The position numbers and the translations under genes are program-made. DNA of 64,000 nucleotides from Alloactinosynnema sp. L-07 (GTDB lineage: Bacteria; Actinomycetota; Actinomycetes; Mycobacteriales; Pseudonocardiaceae): contig NZ_LN850107.1 in the NCBI RefSeq assembly GCF_900070365.1, positions 3,472,001-3,536,000 of the forward strand. The letters are read 5' to 3'. This document shows, one piece after another, positions 52,962 to 64,000 of this stretch; position 1 is the stretch's first letter; each line of letters begins with the position of its first letter. The notes beneath the pieces were generated by a model that was not told the origin of the DNA, searched no databases, and worked only from the letters and a program-made list of their open reading frames with translations.

Positions 52962-53266
52962 CGCGCCATCCCGTCGAAGCGGGCCGACTCGGCGGTCTCG
53001 TTGGCGTCGTAGGCCCGCGAGGTCTCCTTGATCTTGGCCGCGCCCTCGGCGACGGTCTCCACGGCCTTGGTGAGCGCCTGGACGCCCAGCTCCTCGAACG
53101 GCTGGAGCAGCATCGCGAACGGTTGGCACACGACGCCGTAGGCGGAGTCGTTCATGGCCACCGACCGCGCGGCGTCGGCGGCGGTGCTCAGGCGGTCGGC
53201 CAAGCCGTCGACCCGGCCCGCCATCGCGTCGAGTTCCCCCGTGAGGACACCGTATCCGCTAGGCAC
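52958..53266 (-). CDS. EspC-like type VII secretion protein
   Basis: 102 aa, GTG 53266. Pattern AMAGRVDGLADRLSTAADAARSVAMNDSAYGVVCQPFAMLLQPFEE with helical pairs matches the EspC/ESX-1 substrate family. It probably pairs with or chaperones the downstream RHS toxin for export through a type VII system; no secretion machinery genes are in this window. Its stop is followed by the mini-ORF junction. Confidence 0.8.
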   Translation of the reverse strand: MPSGYGVLTGELDAMAGRVDGLADRLSTAADAARSVAMNDSAYGVVCQPFAMLLQPFEELGVQALTKAVETVAEGAAKIKETSRAYDANETAESARFDGMAR

Positions 53267-53272
53267 GGCCGA

Positions 53273-53713
53273 TCACCTCAAGAAGGTTTCGTCGCTGAAG
53301 TCCCCGTCATCGGGACCCCGCCGCCGCGGCGCGGGCGGATCGTCGGGCTCGGCGCTGGGGAAGTTGCGCTCAGCCTCGGCGAGGATGTGCCGGGTGGCCG
53401 CGGTGTCCCCGACCGTGTCACCCATGATCCGGGCGAGTTCGGCCGGGTACCGCGCCTGTGCCTTGCGCATCGCGTCGAGGACCGCGCCCGCGATCTGCTC
53501 GGGTCGCAGCCGGGAAACCGCGTCGGTCATCGTGACGTCCGAGGGGATGCCGTTGTGCCCGATGGTGACGCTGACGGCGCCGTTGGCCGCGGACTCGGTG
53601 ATCGAGACCCGCTCGACCTCCTGCCGCATGTTCTCGTAGCGCTCCGCCTTCTCGACGGCGTCGCGCTCCCACTCGTCGACGAGCCGCTGGACGTTGGCCA
53701 AGGGGTCGGTCAT
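53273..53713 (-). CDS. YbaB/EbfC-family DNA-binding-like protein
   Basis: 146 aa, ATG 53713 with GGGAG upstream. YbaB-type order: coiled N-terminal helix (VDEWERDAVEKAERYENMRQEV), beta hairpin (AVSVTIGHNGIPSDVTMTD), helix (LRPEQIAGAVLDAMRKAQAR), and a hydrophilic tail. Such proteins head many actinobacterial ESX-linked toxin operons. First gene of the operon 53713-48125. Confidence 0.82.
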   Translation of the reverse strand: MTDPLANVQRLVDEWERDAVEKAERYENMRQEVERVSITESAANGAVSVTIGHNGIPSDVTMTDAVSRLRPEQIAGAVLDAMRKAQARYPAELARIMGDTVGDTAATRHILAEAERNFPSAEPDDPPAPRRRGPDDGDFSDETFLR

Positions 53714-53783
53714 CGCGGCTCTCCCGTGCGGTCGACGTTCAGACCAACATAGGAGGGATCTTCACGTGTTGTCCGCCGATTGA

Positions 53784-54299
53784 TCAGAATTCCTTGTTGA
53801 GACACCCGAGCCGAGGCCCGGCGGTGCCGTCGGAGTGGGTGTGGTGATCGTGGATGATCAGCGACTTGGCGGGCCTGCCGCCGAACCGCCACTGGTTGAC
53901 CGACACCGCGACGGCCGAACCGCGGGCGTCGGTGGTGAAGTCGAGCCACACCTCATTGCGCGGGTTGGCGTAGGCCGGGTCGAGGGAGGGCTGGACCGGG
54001 TCGGGCACGTTCTGGAAGTGCGGCCCGGCGTCGGCGGGCAGCGGGCCGCATGGCTTGACGTGCACGTGCGCGCCGTAGTGGCGGTTGGGGAGCAGGCCGT
54101 GGACCAGGAGCAGGACGGCGGTCCCCCGGCCGGTGGAGAACCGGATGGCGGTGGCCCGGGAGCCGACCGGGACCTTCACCTGGTCGTAGGTGACCGCCTT
54201 CGCGTCCGGGCTGTAGGGCTCGAAGGTGCCGGAGGGGGTCGCGCTCGCGGGCGTCGCGAGGGCGAACAGGGCGAGAAGTGCTACGGCGAGTACGCGCAT
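53784..54299 (-). CDS. Secreted Cu/Zn superoxide dismutase-like protein
   Basis: 171 aa from ATG 54299 (GTG 54305 also possible). Signal peptide MRVLAVALLALFALATPASA. The core resembles Sod_Cu: HYGAHVHVKPCG, GPHF, NEVWLDFTTDARGSA, KSLIIHDHHTHSDGTAGPRLGCLN. Several copper/zinc-ligand His and the terminal Cys are present, but the order and spacing differ from classical SodC, so dismutase activity is uncertain. Confidence 0.8.
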   Translation of the reverse strand: MRVLAVALLALFALATPASATPSGTFEPYSPDAKAVTYDQVKVPVGSRATAIRFSTGRGTAVLLLVHGLLPNRHYGAHVHVKPCGPLPADAGPHFQNVPDPVQPSLDPAYANPRNEVWLDFTTDARGSAVAVSVNQWRFGGRPAKSLIIHDHHTHSDGTAGPRLGCLNKEF

Positions 54300-54430
54300 G
54301 ACCACGAATCTTGGCCATCAACCGTCCAATGGCGCAATGCCTCTAGACCAATCAGACACGGTGACGCAGGTCACTCATTGTCTCGACAGGCGACGGGAGC
54401 ACATGCTCGGCCGGAACTCGCCGCTGCGGG

Positions 54431-54892
54431 TCACTCGCCTTCGCGGCGGCTTTCGGGGATGACGATGGTGGGCTGCGGGCGGTCGTCGGGGTCGACGACA
54501 AACGAGTCCACGACGATCGTGTGCCGCTGCCGGTTCGCCACCGCGATCTCCGCTCGCCGAGTGACCCAGCGGCGGATGACCGCGCGGGTCGGGGGCAGCA
54601 AGAGCAGGATCGCGAGCACGTCGCTGATAAAGCCCGGGAGGATCACCAGGAAGCCCGCTCCCGCGATCAGCATGCCGTCGACCAACTCGCGCTCCGGGGC
54701 GCGGCGGGCGAAGACCGCATCTTGCAGAGCGGCAAATGCTTTCGTGCCCTCGCGGCGCAGCAAAGCGCCGCCGAGGACGGTCGCGGCGATGAGCAGGAGG
54801 ATGGTGGGCAGGATGCCGATGAGGTTGCCGACCGTCACCATCACGGTGATCTCGGCGACCACGGCGAGCAGCAGGACCAACAGGACCGGCAC
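54431..54892 (-). CDS. fxsA: FxsA-family membrane protein
   Basis: 153 aa, GTG 54892 with AAAGGA upstream. Four hydrophobic stretches (VLLVLLLAVVAEITVMVTVG, ILPTILLLIAATVLGGALL, GMLIAGAGFLVILPGFISDVLAILLLLP) and the FxsA pattern PGFISDVLAILLLLPPTR are clear. Cytoplasmic-membrane protein; biological role in actinomycetes not defined. Confidence 0.9.
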   Translation of the reverse strand: MPVLLVLLLAVVAEITVMVTVGNLIGILPTILLLIAATVLGGALLRREGTKAFAALQDAVFARRAPERELVDGMLIAGAGFLVILPGFISDVLAILLLLPPTRAVIRRWVTRRAEIAVANRQRHTIVVDSFVVDPDDRPQPTIVIPESRREGE

Positions 54893-55160
54893 CGCGGTTC
54901 CTTTCCGTAAGGAAATTCGAGCAAGTATCTGTCCAACGTCTCAGCTGCCCGAAACGTCCCCGAAACACCAAAAGCCCAGGTCAGAGCTATGATGGCGGCT
55001 GAGACCCGGCGTCAAGGGCACGTGGTGTTCACCACGAGCGCCGTTCGGCGTATCCCGATAACGCCGAGTTCACACTATTGTCATGGAAAGTCCCGGATGA
55101 CCCTGGGGCTCAACGCGCGACATCGGCGTCCACACCGGACCAGACCGCTGCGCGCGAGGC

Positions 55161-55201
55161 CGCACGACGAGGTGCGCTGCCACTCCGCACGATGAGGTGC
55201 G
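55161..55201 (+). promoter_or_regulatory. Two tandem hairpins in the gltB leader region
   Basis: The 463-bp gene-free region 54893-55355 lies between divergent fxsA and gltB. CGCACGACGAGGTGCG (55161-55176) and CGCACGATGAGGTGCG (55186-55201) are 25-bp-spaced repeats. Each can fold as CGCAC/GTGCG with a 6-nt loop. They are well upstream of the gltB ATG and could be a transcript leader structure or binding sites. No known riboswitch is recognised. Confidence 0.45.
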
Positions 55202-55355
55202 CTCAACCGCCCAAGCCCGGGCATCTTTCCGCACGTCGCCACACAGGACGCGACGCACGCCGGGCCGAGTCGACGGTGAAAGTGCCCATTGCGGCTTTCC
55301 CCTGGTCACTCGGCGCGCCCGTGTGCGCTCCAGAGCAAAGGGAGGGCCGCTTCGC

Positions 55356-59854
<4,499 letters not shown>

Positions 59855-59879
<25 letters not shown>

Positions 59880-59981
59880 CCCCAAAGGCTGCCCCCAAAA
59901 CCTCAGTGCGACAACCCCCAGCGACAACACGCCACACCGCACCGTGATCATGGAGGCCGCACATGGCTGATCCCAAAGGCT
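59855..59981 (+). repeat. Duplicated gltB/gltD junction with a 32-aa mini-ORF (59872-59970)
   Basis: The 36 bp at 59855-59890 (end of gltB plus a gltD-like start) recur at 59946-59981 with one mismatch. Between them ATG 59872 to TGA 59970 encodes [20 protein letters not shown] and PHRTVIMEAAHG. The front matches the GltD N-terminus (MADPKG...TTPRENASHRPVF) and the end is the GltB C-terminus (IMEAAHG). The 8-nt overlap ATGGCTGA is kept at both ends. Confidence 0.9.
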
Positions 59982-61414
59982 TTCTGACCACCCCGCGCGA
60001 GAACGCGTCCCACCGGCCGGTCTTCCTGCGCCTCAAGGACTGGCGCGAGGTCTACGACGAGTTCGGCAACGAGCGCGTGCAGAAGCAGGCAGGCCGCTGC
60101 ATGGACTGCGGGATCCCGTTCTGCCACCAGGGCTGCCCGCTGGGCAACCTGGTGCCGGAGTGGAACACCCTGGTGTGGCGGGAGGACTGGCGCGCGGCGT
60201 CGGACCGGCTGCACGCGACGAACAACTTCCCGGAGTTCACCGGGACGCTGTGCCCGGCGCCGTGTGAGTCGGCGTGCGTGCTTGGGATCAATGATGACCC
60301 CGTGTCGATCAAGCGCGTGGAGATCTCCATCGTGGACCGCGCGTGGGACGAGGGCTGGATCAAGCCCGAGGTGCCCTCGGCGCGCACGGGCAAGAAGGTC
60401 GCCGTCGTCGGCTCCGGCCCGGCCGGGCTGGCCGCCGCCCAGCAGCTGACCCGCGCGGGCCACGACGTCGTGGTCTTCGAGCGCGCCGACGCGGTCGGCG
60501 GGCTGCTGCGCTACGGCATCCCCGAGTTCAAGATGGAGAAGGCCCGGCTGGACCGGCGCGTCGAGCAGATGCGCCAGGAGGGCACGGAGTTCCGGGTCAA
60601 CGTCAACGTCGGTGTGGACGTGACGGCTTCGCGGCTCCGCGAGGACTTCGACGCCGTGGTTCTGGCGGGCGGCGCGACGGCGTGGCGTGACCTGCCGATC
60701 CCCGGCCGGTCGCTGCAGGGGATCTACCAGGCGATGGAGTACCTGCCGCCTGCGAACCAAGTAGCCAGTGGCGCGCTGGACCGCTCCCCCATCCACGCCG
60801 AGGGCAAGCACGTCGTGGTCATCGGCGGCGGCGACACCGGCGCGGACTGCGTCGGCACCGCCCACCGCCAGGGCGCGGCGTCGGTGACCCAGCTGGAGAT
60901 CATGCCCAAGCCGCCGCAGGCGCGGGCCGCGGTCAACCCGTGGCCGACGTACCCGATGCTCTACCGGGTCACCTCGGCCCACGAGGAGGGCGGCGAGCGC
61001 GTCTACTCGGTGTCGACCACGGAGTTCGTGGGCGACCCCGAGGGCAACGTGCGGGGCCTGCTGCTGACCGAGGTCGTCAGCGAGGGCGGCAAGTTCGTTC
61101 CTGTCGAGGGCTCCGAGCGGGAGATCCCGGCCGACCTGGTCACCCTCGCGATGGGCTTCGTCGGACCGGAACAGGGCGGCCTGTTGAACGACCTGGGCGT
61201 CGAGTACGACCCGCGCGGCAACGTCGCCCGCGGCACCGACTTCCAGACCACCGTCGACGGCGTCTTCACCGCGGGCGACATGGGCCGCGGCCAGTCACTG
61301 ATCGTCTGGGCGATCGCGGAAGGCCGCAGCGCCGCGGCCGGAGTCGACGCCTTCCTGACCGGCCGGGCGGTTCTGCCGCGGCCGATCGAGCCCACGGACC
61401 GGCCTCTGGTCTGA
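59963..61414 (+). CDS. gltD: Glutamate synthase (NADPH) small subunit
   Basis: 483 aa, ATG 59963, 8-nt overlap with the mini-ORF stop. N-terminal 4Fe-4S ligands (CMDCGIPFCHQGCPLGN; LCPAPCESAC), FAD fold (VAVVGSGPAGLAAAQQLTRAGHDVVVFE), NADPH fold (VVVIGGGDTGADCVGTAHRQG) and FAD contact (DGVFTAGDMGRGQSLIVWAI). Supplies electrons to GltB. The terminator at 61430 ends the operon. Confidence 0.97.
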   Translation: MADPKGFLTTPRENASHRPVFLRLKDWREVYDEFGNERVQKQAGRCMDCGIPFCHQGCPLGNLVPEWNTLVWREDWRAASDRLHATNNFPEFTGTLCPAPCESACVLGINDDPVSIKRVEISIVDRAWDEGWIKPEVPSARTGKKVAVVGSGPAGLAAAQQLTRAGHDVVVFERADAVGGLLRYGIPEFKMEKARLDRRVEQMRQEGTEFRVNVNVGVDVTASRLREDFDAVVLAGGATAWRDLPIPGRSLQGIYQAMEYLPPANQVASGALDRSPIHAEGKHVVVIGGGDTGADCVGTAHRQGAASVTQLEIMPKPPQARAAVNPWPTYPMLYRVTSAHEEGGERVYSVSTTEFVGDPEGNVRGLLLTEVVSEGGKFVPVEGSEREIPADLVTLAMGFVGPEQGGLLNDLGVEYDPRGNVARGTDFQTTVDGVFTAGDMGRGQSLIVWAIAEGRSAAAGVDAFLTGRAVLPRPIEPTDRPLV

Positions 61415-61429
61415 GGGTTTGCTGGACGG

Positions 61430-61471
61430 ACGGCCCGCGAGCAATGGCGCTCGCGGGCCGTTCTTTTGTTT
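61430..61471 (+). terminator. Rho-independent terminator of gltBD
   Basis: A 13-bp perfect stem (ACGGCCCGCGAGC / GCTCGCGGGCCGT, 61430-61461) with loop AATGGC is followed by TCTTTTGTTT. It is the strongest intrinsic terminator in the window. It lies between convergent gltD and the VOC gene. Confidence 0.92.
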
Positions 61472-62238
61472 CACTCCTTCGGTTGGGAACCGACGTCGAA
61501 GGTCGCACCGAACGGGTCGGTGATGGTGCAGAGGCGGCCATAGACCATGTCCATCGGCTCGGCTGCCGTGCCGCCCGCGGCCACCGCCCTGGCCACGGTG
61601 GCGTCGCAGTCGTCGACCATGAAGAGGTTGCCCCAGGCGGTCTTCGTGGCTGTCGGGTCGCCGAAGATGCCGCCGATCTCGTGGCCGTCGGGCCTGCGCA
61701 GGAAGGTGAAGTCGACGCCGGGCATGTCCTCGTTGCCGTCGAGGGTGAAGTCGAAGACCGAGGCGTAGAACGGGCGCGTCAGCTCCGGGGCTGGAGTCAC
61801 CAAGTCGTTGCGCAGCAAGGTGTTCGGCTCGTTGACCAGCCGGGAGCCGACAAACCCGGTGCCCTGCCAGAGCCCGAACTGGCCGCCCGCCGGGTCGGCC
61901 GCGATGGCCATCCGACCGATCTCCATGACGTCCATCGCCTCGACCAGCACCGTGCCGCCCGCCGCGCGGACTCGGTCCACAGAGGCGTCGACGTCGTCGG
62001 TGGCGAGGTAGACGTTCCACCAGAACTCGGTGGCCTCCGGATCGGGATTCGGCATCAGCGCCGCCACCGGCAGGCCGTTGACCAGGCAGTTCGTGTAGTT
62101 CCCGGTCTCGGCGGGCCCGATGTCGAACTCCCAGGCGAACACGGCGTGGTAGAAGGCCATCGCGCGGTCGAGGTCGGGGATGCCTAGGTCGAGCCACGTC
62201 GGCGTTCCGAGCGGCTGGTTGACGTTCACACTGCTCAT
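61471..62238 (-). CDS. Two-module VOC-family protein
   Basis: 255 aa from ATG 62238 with GGGGAGG upstream. Two tandem VOC modules: WLDLGIPDLDRAMAFYHAVFAWEF... and a second around RPFYASVFDFTLDG...TITDPFGATFDV. Similar two-module proteins occur as 27-kDa actinomycete antigens/CFP-30B-like. Substrate unknown. Convergent with gltD. Confidence 0.87.
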   Translation of the reverse strand: MSSVNVNQPLGTPTWLDLGIPDLDRAMAFYHAVFAWEFDIGPAETGNYTNCLVNGLPVAALMPNPDPEATEFWWNVYLATDDVDASVDRVRAAGGTVLVEAMDVMEIGRMAIAADPAGGQFGLWQGTGFVGSRLVNEPNTLLRNDLVTPAPELTRPFYASVFDFTLDGNEDMPGVDFTFLRRPDGHEIGGIFGDPTATKTAWGNLFMVDDCDATVARAVAAGGTAAEPMDMVYGRLCTITDPFGATFDVGSQPKE

Positions 62239-62345
62239 GGGTTCCTCCCCAAAGTCGGCTGCCGCCACGCTAGCCAGACCCACCGACAGAACGGCCCCCG
62301 CCGCGGGCGCGTCCAGGGCACAATCGGGGGGACGAGGGAGGTCGC

Positions 62346-62513
62346 ATGACCGAGAAGTTCACCGACGAGGAGTACGCGTTCCTGCGCTACGCGCGCTTCG
62401 GATCGCTGCCCCACCGGGTCGCGCCCGATGACCTGGTTCCGCTCAACGAGACCGAACCGGCCCCGGACTACGCCGACCTCGCCTACGACGCCGAAGAGCG
62501 CGGCGGAGCCTAA
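62346..62513 (+). CDS. Short conserved-looking hypothetical protein
   Basis: 55 aa, ATG 62346 with GGGAGG 5 nt upstream. Sequence MTEKFTDEEYAFLRYARFGS, then LPHRVAPDDLVPLNETEPAP, acidic, ending in TAA. No membrane segment or motif recognised. The strong ribosome site and lack of overlap with other frames support it. Its stop overlaps the stop of convergent ohrR by 4 bp. Confidence 0.7.
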   Translation: MTEKFTDEEYAFLRYARFGSLPHRVAPDDLVPLNETEPAPDYADLAYDAEERGGA

Positions 62514-62935
62514 GAAATCTTCGTCAGGAACTTCGTCAGCCGCGAGTGCAGGTCGATCAGGTCCTCCAGCGGCGTGTCCAGGTCACGGAACACTGTGCGC
62601 GGCAGCTCGCGGATCGGTCGCCGCAGCGCTTCGCCCGCGTCGGTGAGTTCGACCAGCACGCTGCGTTCGTCGGCGGTCCCGCGGGTGCGGCGCAGGATGC
62701 CCGCCGACTCCATTCGCTTGAGCAGCGGCGACAGCGTGCCCGAGTCCAGCTGCAGGGCTTGGCCGAGGTCCTTGACGGTGAGCGGGCCGCGGTCGAGCAG
62801 GGCCAACATCACCAGGTACTGCGGATACGTCAGGCCGAGGTCGTCGAGCAGCGGACGATAGCGGCCCGTCAGCGCGCGCGACGCGGTGTAGAGGGCGAAG
62901 CAGAGCTGCTGCTCCAGCGCCAACGGATCGGCCAT
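62510..62935 (-). CDS. ohrR: MarR-family organic-hydroperoxide sensor
   Basis: 141 aa, ATG 62935. The N-terminal LEQQLCFALYTASRALTG contains the OhrR peroxide-sensing Cys. The winged HTH is TVKDLGQALQLDSGTLSPLLKRMESAGILRRTRGTADER. Oxidation of the Cys releases DNA and derepresses ohr. It lies 31 bp downstream of ohr on the same strand, so it is transcribed with its own target. Confidence 0.92.
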   Translation of the reverse strand: MADPLALEQQLCFALYTASRALTGRYRPLLDDLGLTYPQYLVMLALLDRGPLTVKDLGQALQLDSGTLSPLLKRMESAGILRRTRGTADERSVLVELTDAGEALRRPIRELPRTVFRDLDTPLEDLIDLHSRLTKFLTKIS

Positions 62936-62966
62936 CGGACTCCTCCTGAACGACTCTTAGCGACTC

Positions 62967-63380
<414 letters not shown>

Positions 63381-63399
63381 TTTGTGCCTCCAGATCAGA

Positions 63400-63445
63400 A
63401 GTCGACAACGAGAAAGATAGTGCACAACTAAATTGCCCACAACCT
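63400..63445. promoter_or_regulatory. Candidate OhrR-regulated promoter region
   Basis: An AT-rich stretch upstream of ohr contains GTTGTG repeats on the minus strand (GTTGTGGGCAATTTAGTTGTG). It overlaps the expected promoter. It is a plausible OhrR site, but no perfect palindrome is present. Confidence 0.35.
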
Positions 63446-63480
63446 GATGTGGCGGACGACACCGCCTGAACTAGGATTCG

Positions 63481-63499
63481 GAAGGTTAGCCTCACCTCA
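63481..63499. promoter_or_regulatory. IdeR/DmdR-type iron box
   Basis: GAAGGTTAGCCTCACCTCA matches 14 of 19 positions of the actinobacterial iron-box consensus (TTAGGTTAGGCTAACCTAA). It lies 29 bp upstream of the binding-protein start. Iron-bound IdeR/DmdR would repress the gene when iron is plentiful. Confidence 0.8.
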
Positions 63500-63527
63500 C
63501 CACTTCTTTCCTGGTATGGGAGCAGCA

Positions 63528-64000
63528 ATGGCACTCCGATCGACCCGGCTCGCGGCGGCGGTACTCGCCGCCGTTCTCGGCACGACGCTCGCGGCTTGCG
63601 GCGACGACGCCGGCAGCGGCGGACCGACCTTGACCGTGTACTCCGGCCGCAACGAGGGCCTGGTCAAGCCGCTGCTGGACAAGGCGGAGAAGGCCATCGG
63701 CGCCAAGGTCGAGATCCGCTACGGCGACACCGCGGCGCTCGCGGGCCAGATCTCGGAGGAGGGCGACAAGTCCCCGGCCGACGTGTTCTTCTCCCAGGAC
63801 GCGGGCGCGCTGGGCGCGCTGTCCTCCGCGGGCCGCCTGGACAAACTCCCGCAGACCGTGCTGGACGCCGCCGCCGAGCAGTGGCGGGCCGCCGACGGCA
63901 CCTGGGTGGCGACGTCGCTGCGCTCGCGCGTGGTGGTCTACGACCCCGACAAGATCGCCGAGGCCGAGCTGCCCAAGGGCATCGACGACCTGCTCGACCC
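63528..64000 (+). CDS. ABC transporter substrate-binding lipoprotein, iron-type (FbpA/FutA-like); 3' end outside window
   Basis: Starts at ATG 63528 with GGGAG 6 nt upstream; ATG 63516 is also in frame. Lipobox LGTTLAAC marks an exported lipoprotein. LTVYSGRNEGLVKPLLDKAEKAIGAKVEIRYGDTAALAGQI is characteristic of ferric-iron binding proteins. The iron box just upstream supports iron uptake. The frame runs off the window edge. Confidence 0.9.
   Translation, partial: MALRSTRLAAAVLAAVLGTTLAACGDDAGSGGPTLTVYSGRNEGLVKPLLDKAEKAIGAKVEIRYGDTAALAGQISEEGDKSPADVFFSQDAGALGALSSAGRLDKLPQTVLDAAAEQWRAADGTWVATSLRSRVVVYDPDKIAEAELPKGIDDLLD

Overview
The window is high-GC actinobacterial chromosome. ATG and GTG starts both occur, genes are often coupled by ATGA or GTGA overlaps, and ESX/type VII-linked, DUF397/XRE and DUF574-type methyltransferase genes are present. 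These features point to a Pseudonocardiales member (Actinokineospora/Saccharothrix/Amycolatopsis-like). This is inference from gene content; no database was searched.

Layout. 1-4.2 kb: the 3' end of a class II lanthipeptide synthetase (lanM), a small candidate precursor or accessory membrane peptide, and a large LuxR-family (LAL) regulator. 4.3-14.9 kb (minus): a 3339-aa secreted RHS/YD polymorphic toxin with a HINT domain and a PD-(D/E)XK-like toxin tip, followed by two small candidate immunity genes. 15.1-18.2 kb: a secreted M14 carboxypeptidase. 18.3-24.8 kb: two paralogous PAS-GGDEF-EAL proteins with altered active sites, on either side of a GlxA-type regulator that diverges from a saccharopine-dehydrogenase-like reductase. 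24.8-30.1 kb: DUF574-type methyltransferase, P450, secreted alpha/beta hydrolase and a type III PLP decarboxylase with a preceding smORF. 30.4-36.3 kb: two methyltransferases, an XRE-cupin regulator, a secreted HNH nuclease, and a TetR-smORF-FAD dehydrogenase operon with a clear TetR operator. 36.4-48.1 kb: RecQ, VOC, broken XRE/DUF397 pair, metallophosphoesterase, an orphan SecY paralogue, a DUF3516 helicase, a PLD-like membrane protein, and a Nudix-NYN fusion with a decayed partial copy. 48.1-53.7 kb (minus): an ESX-linked operon (YbaB-like, EspC-like, RHS toxin with ParB-like tip, candidate immunity). 53.8-64 kb: SOD-like lipid/secreted protein, FxsA, gltB-gltD, VOC, ohr-ohrR, and the start of an iron-regulated ABC binding-protein gene.

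Two patterns cut across the genes. First, three large palindromic elements (20.5, 30.2 and 42.5 kb) share one three-stem architecture. Their stems differ between copies by compensatory substitutions and even a compensatory one-base indel. Second, at eight or so gene 3' ends the last 20-230 bp occur again just downstream as a diverged copy. Three of these junctions carry a mini-ORF that starts like the downstream gene and ends like the upstream gene (gltB/gltD, helicase/PLD-like, espC/RHS). A pair of paralogous 26-aa smORFs, coupled to unrelated enzymes, is also unexplained.
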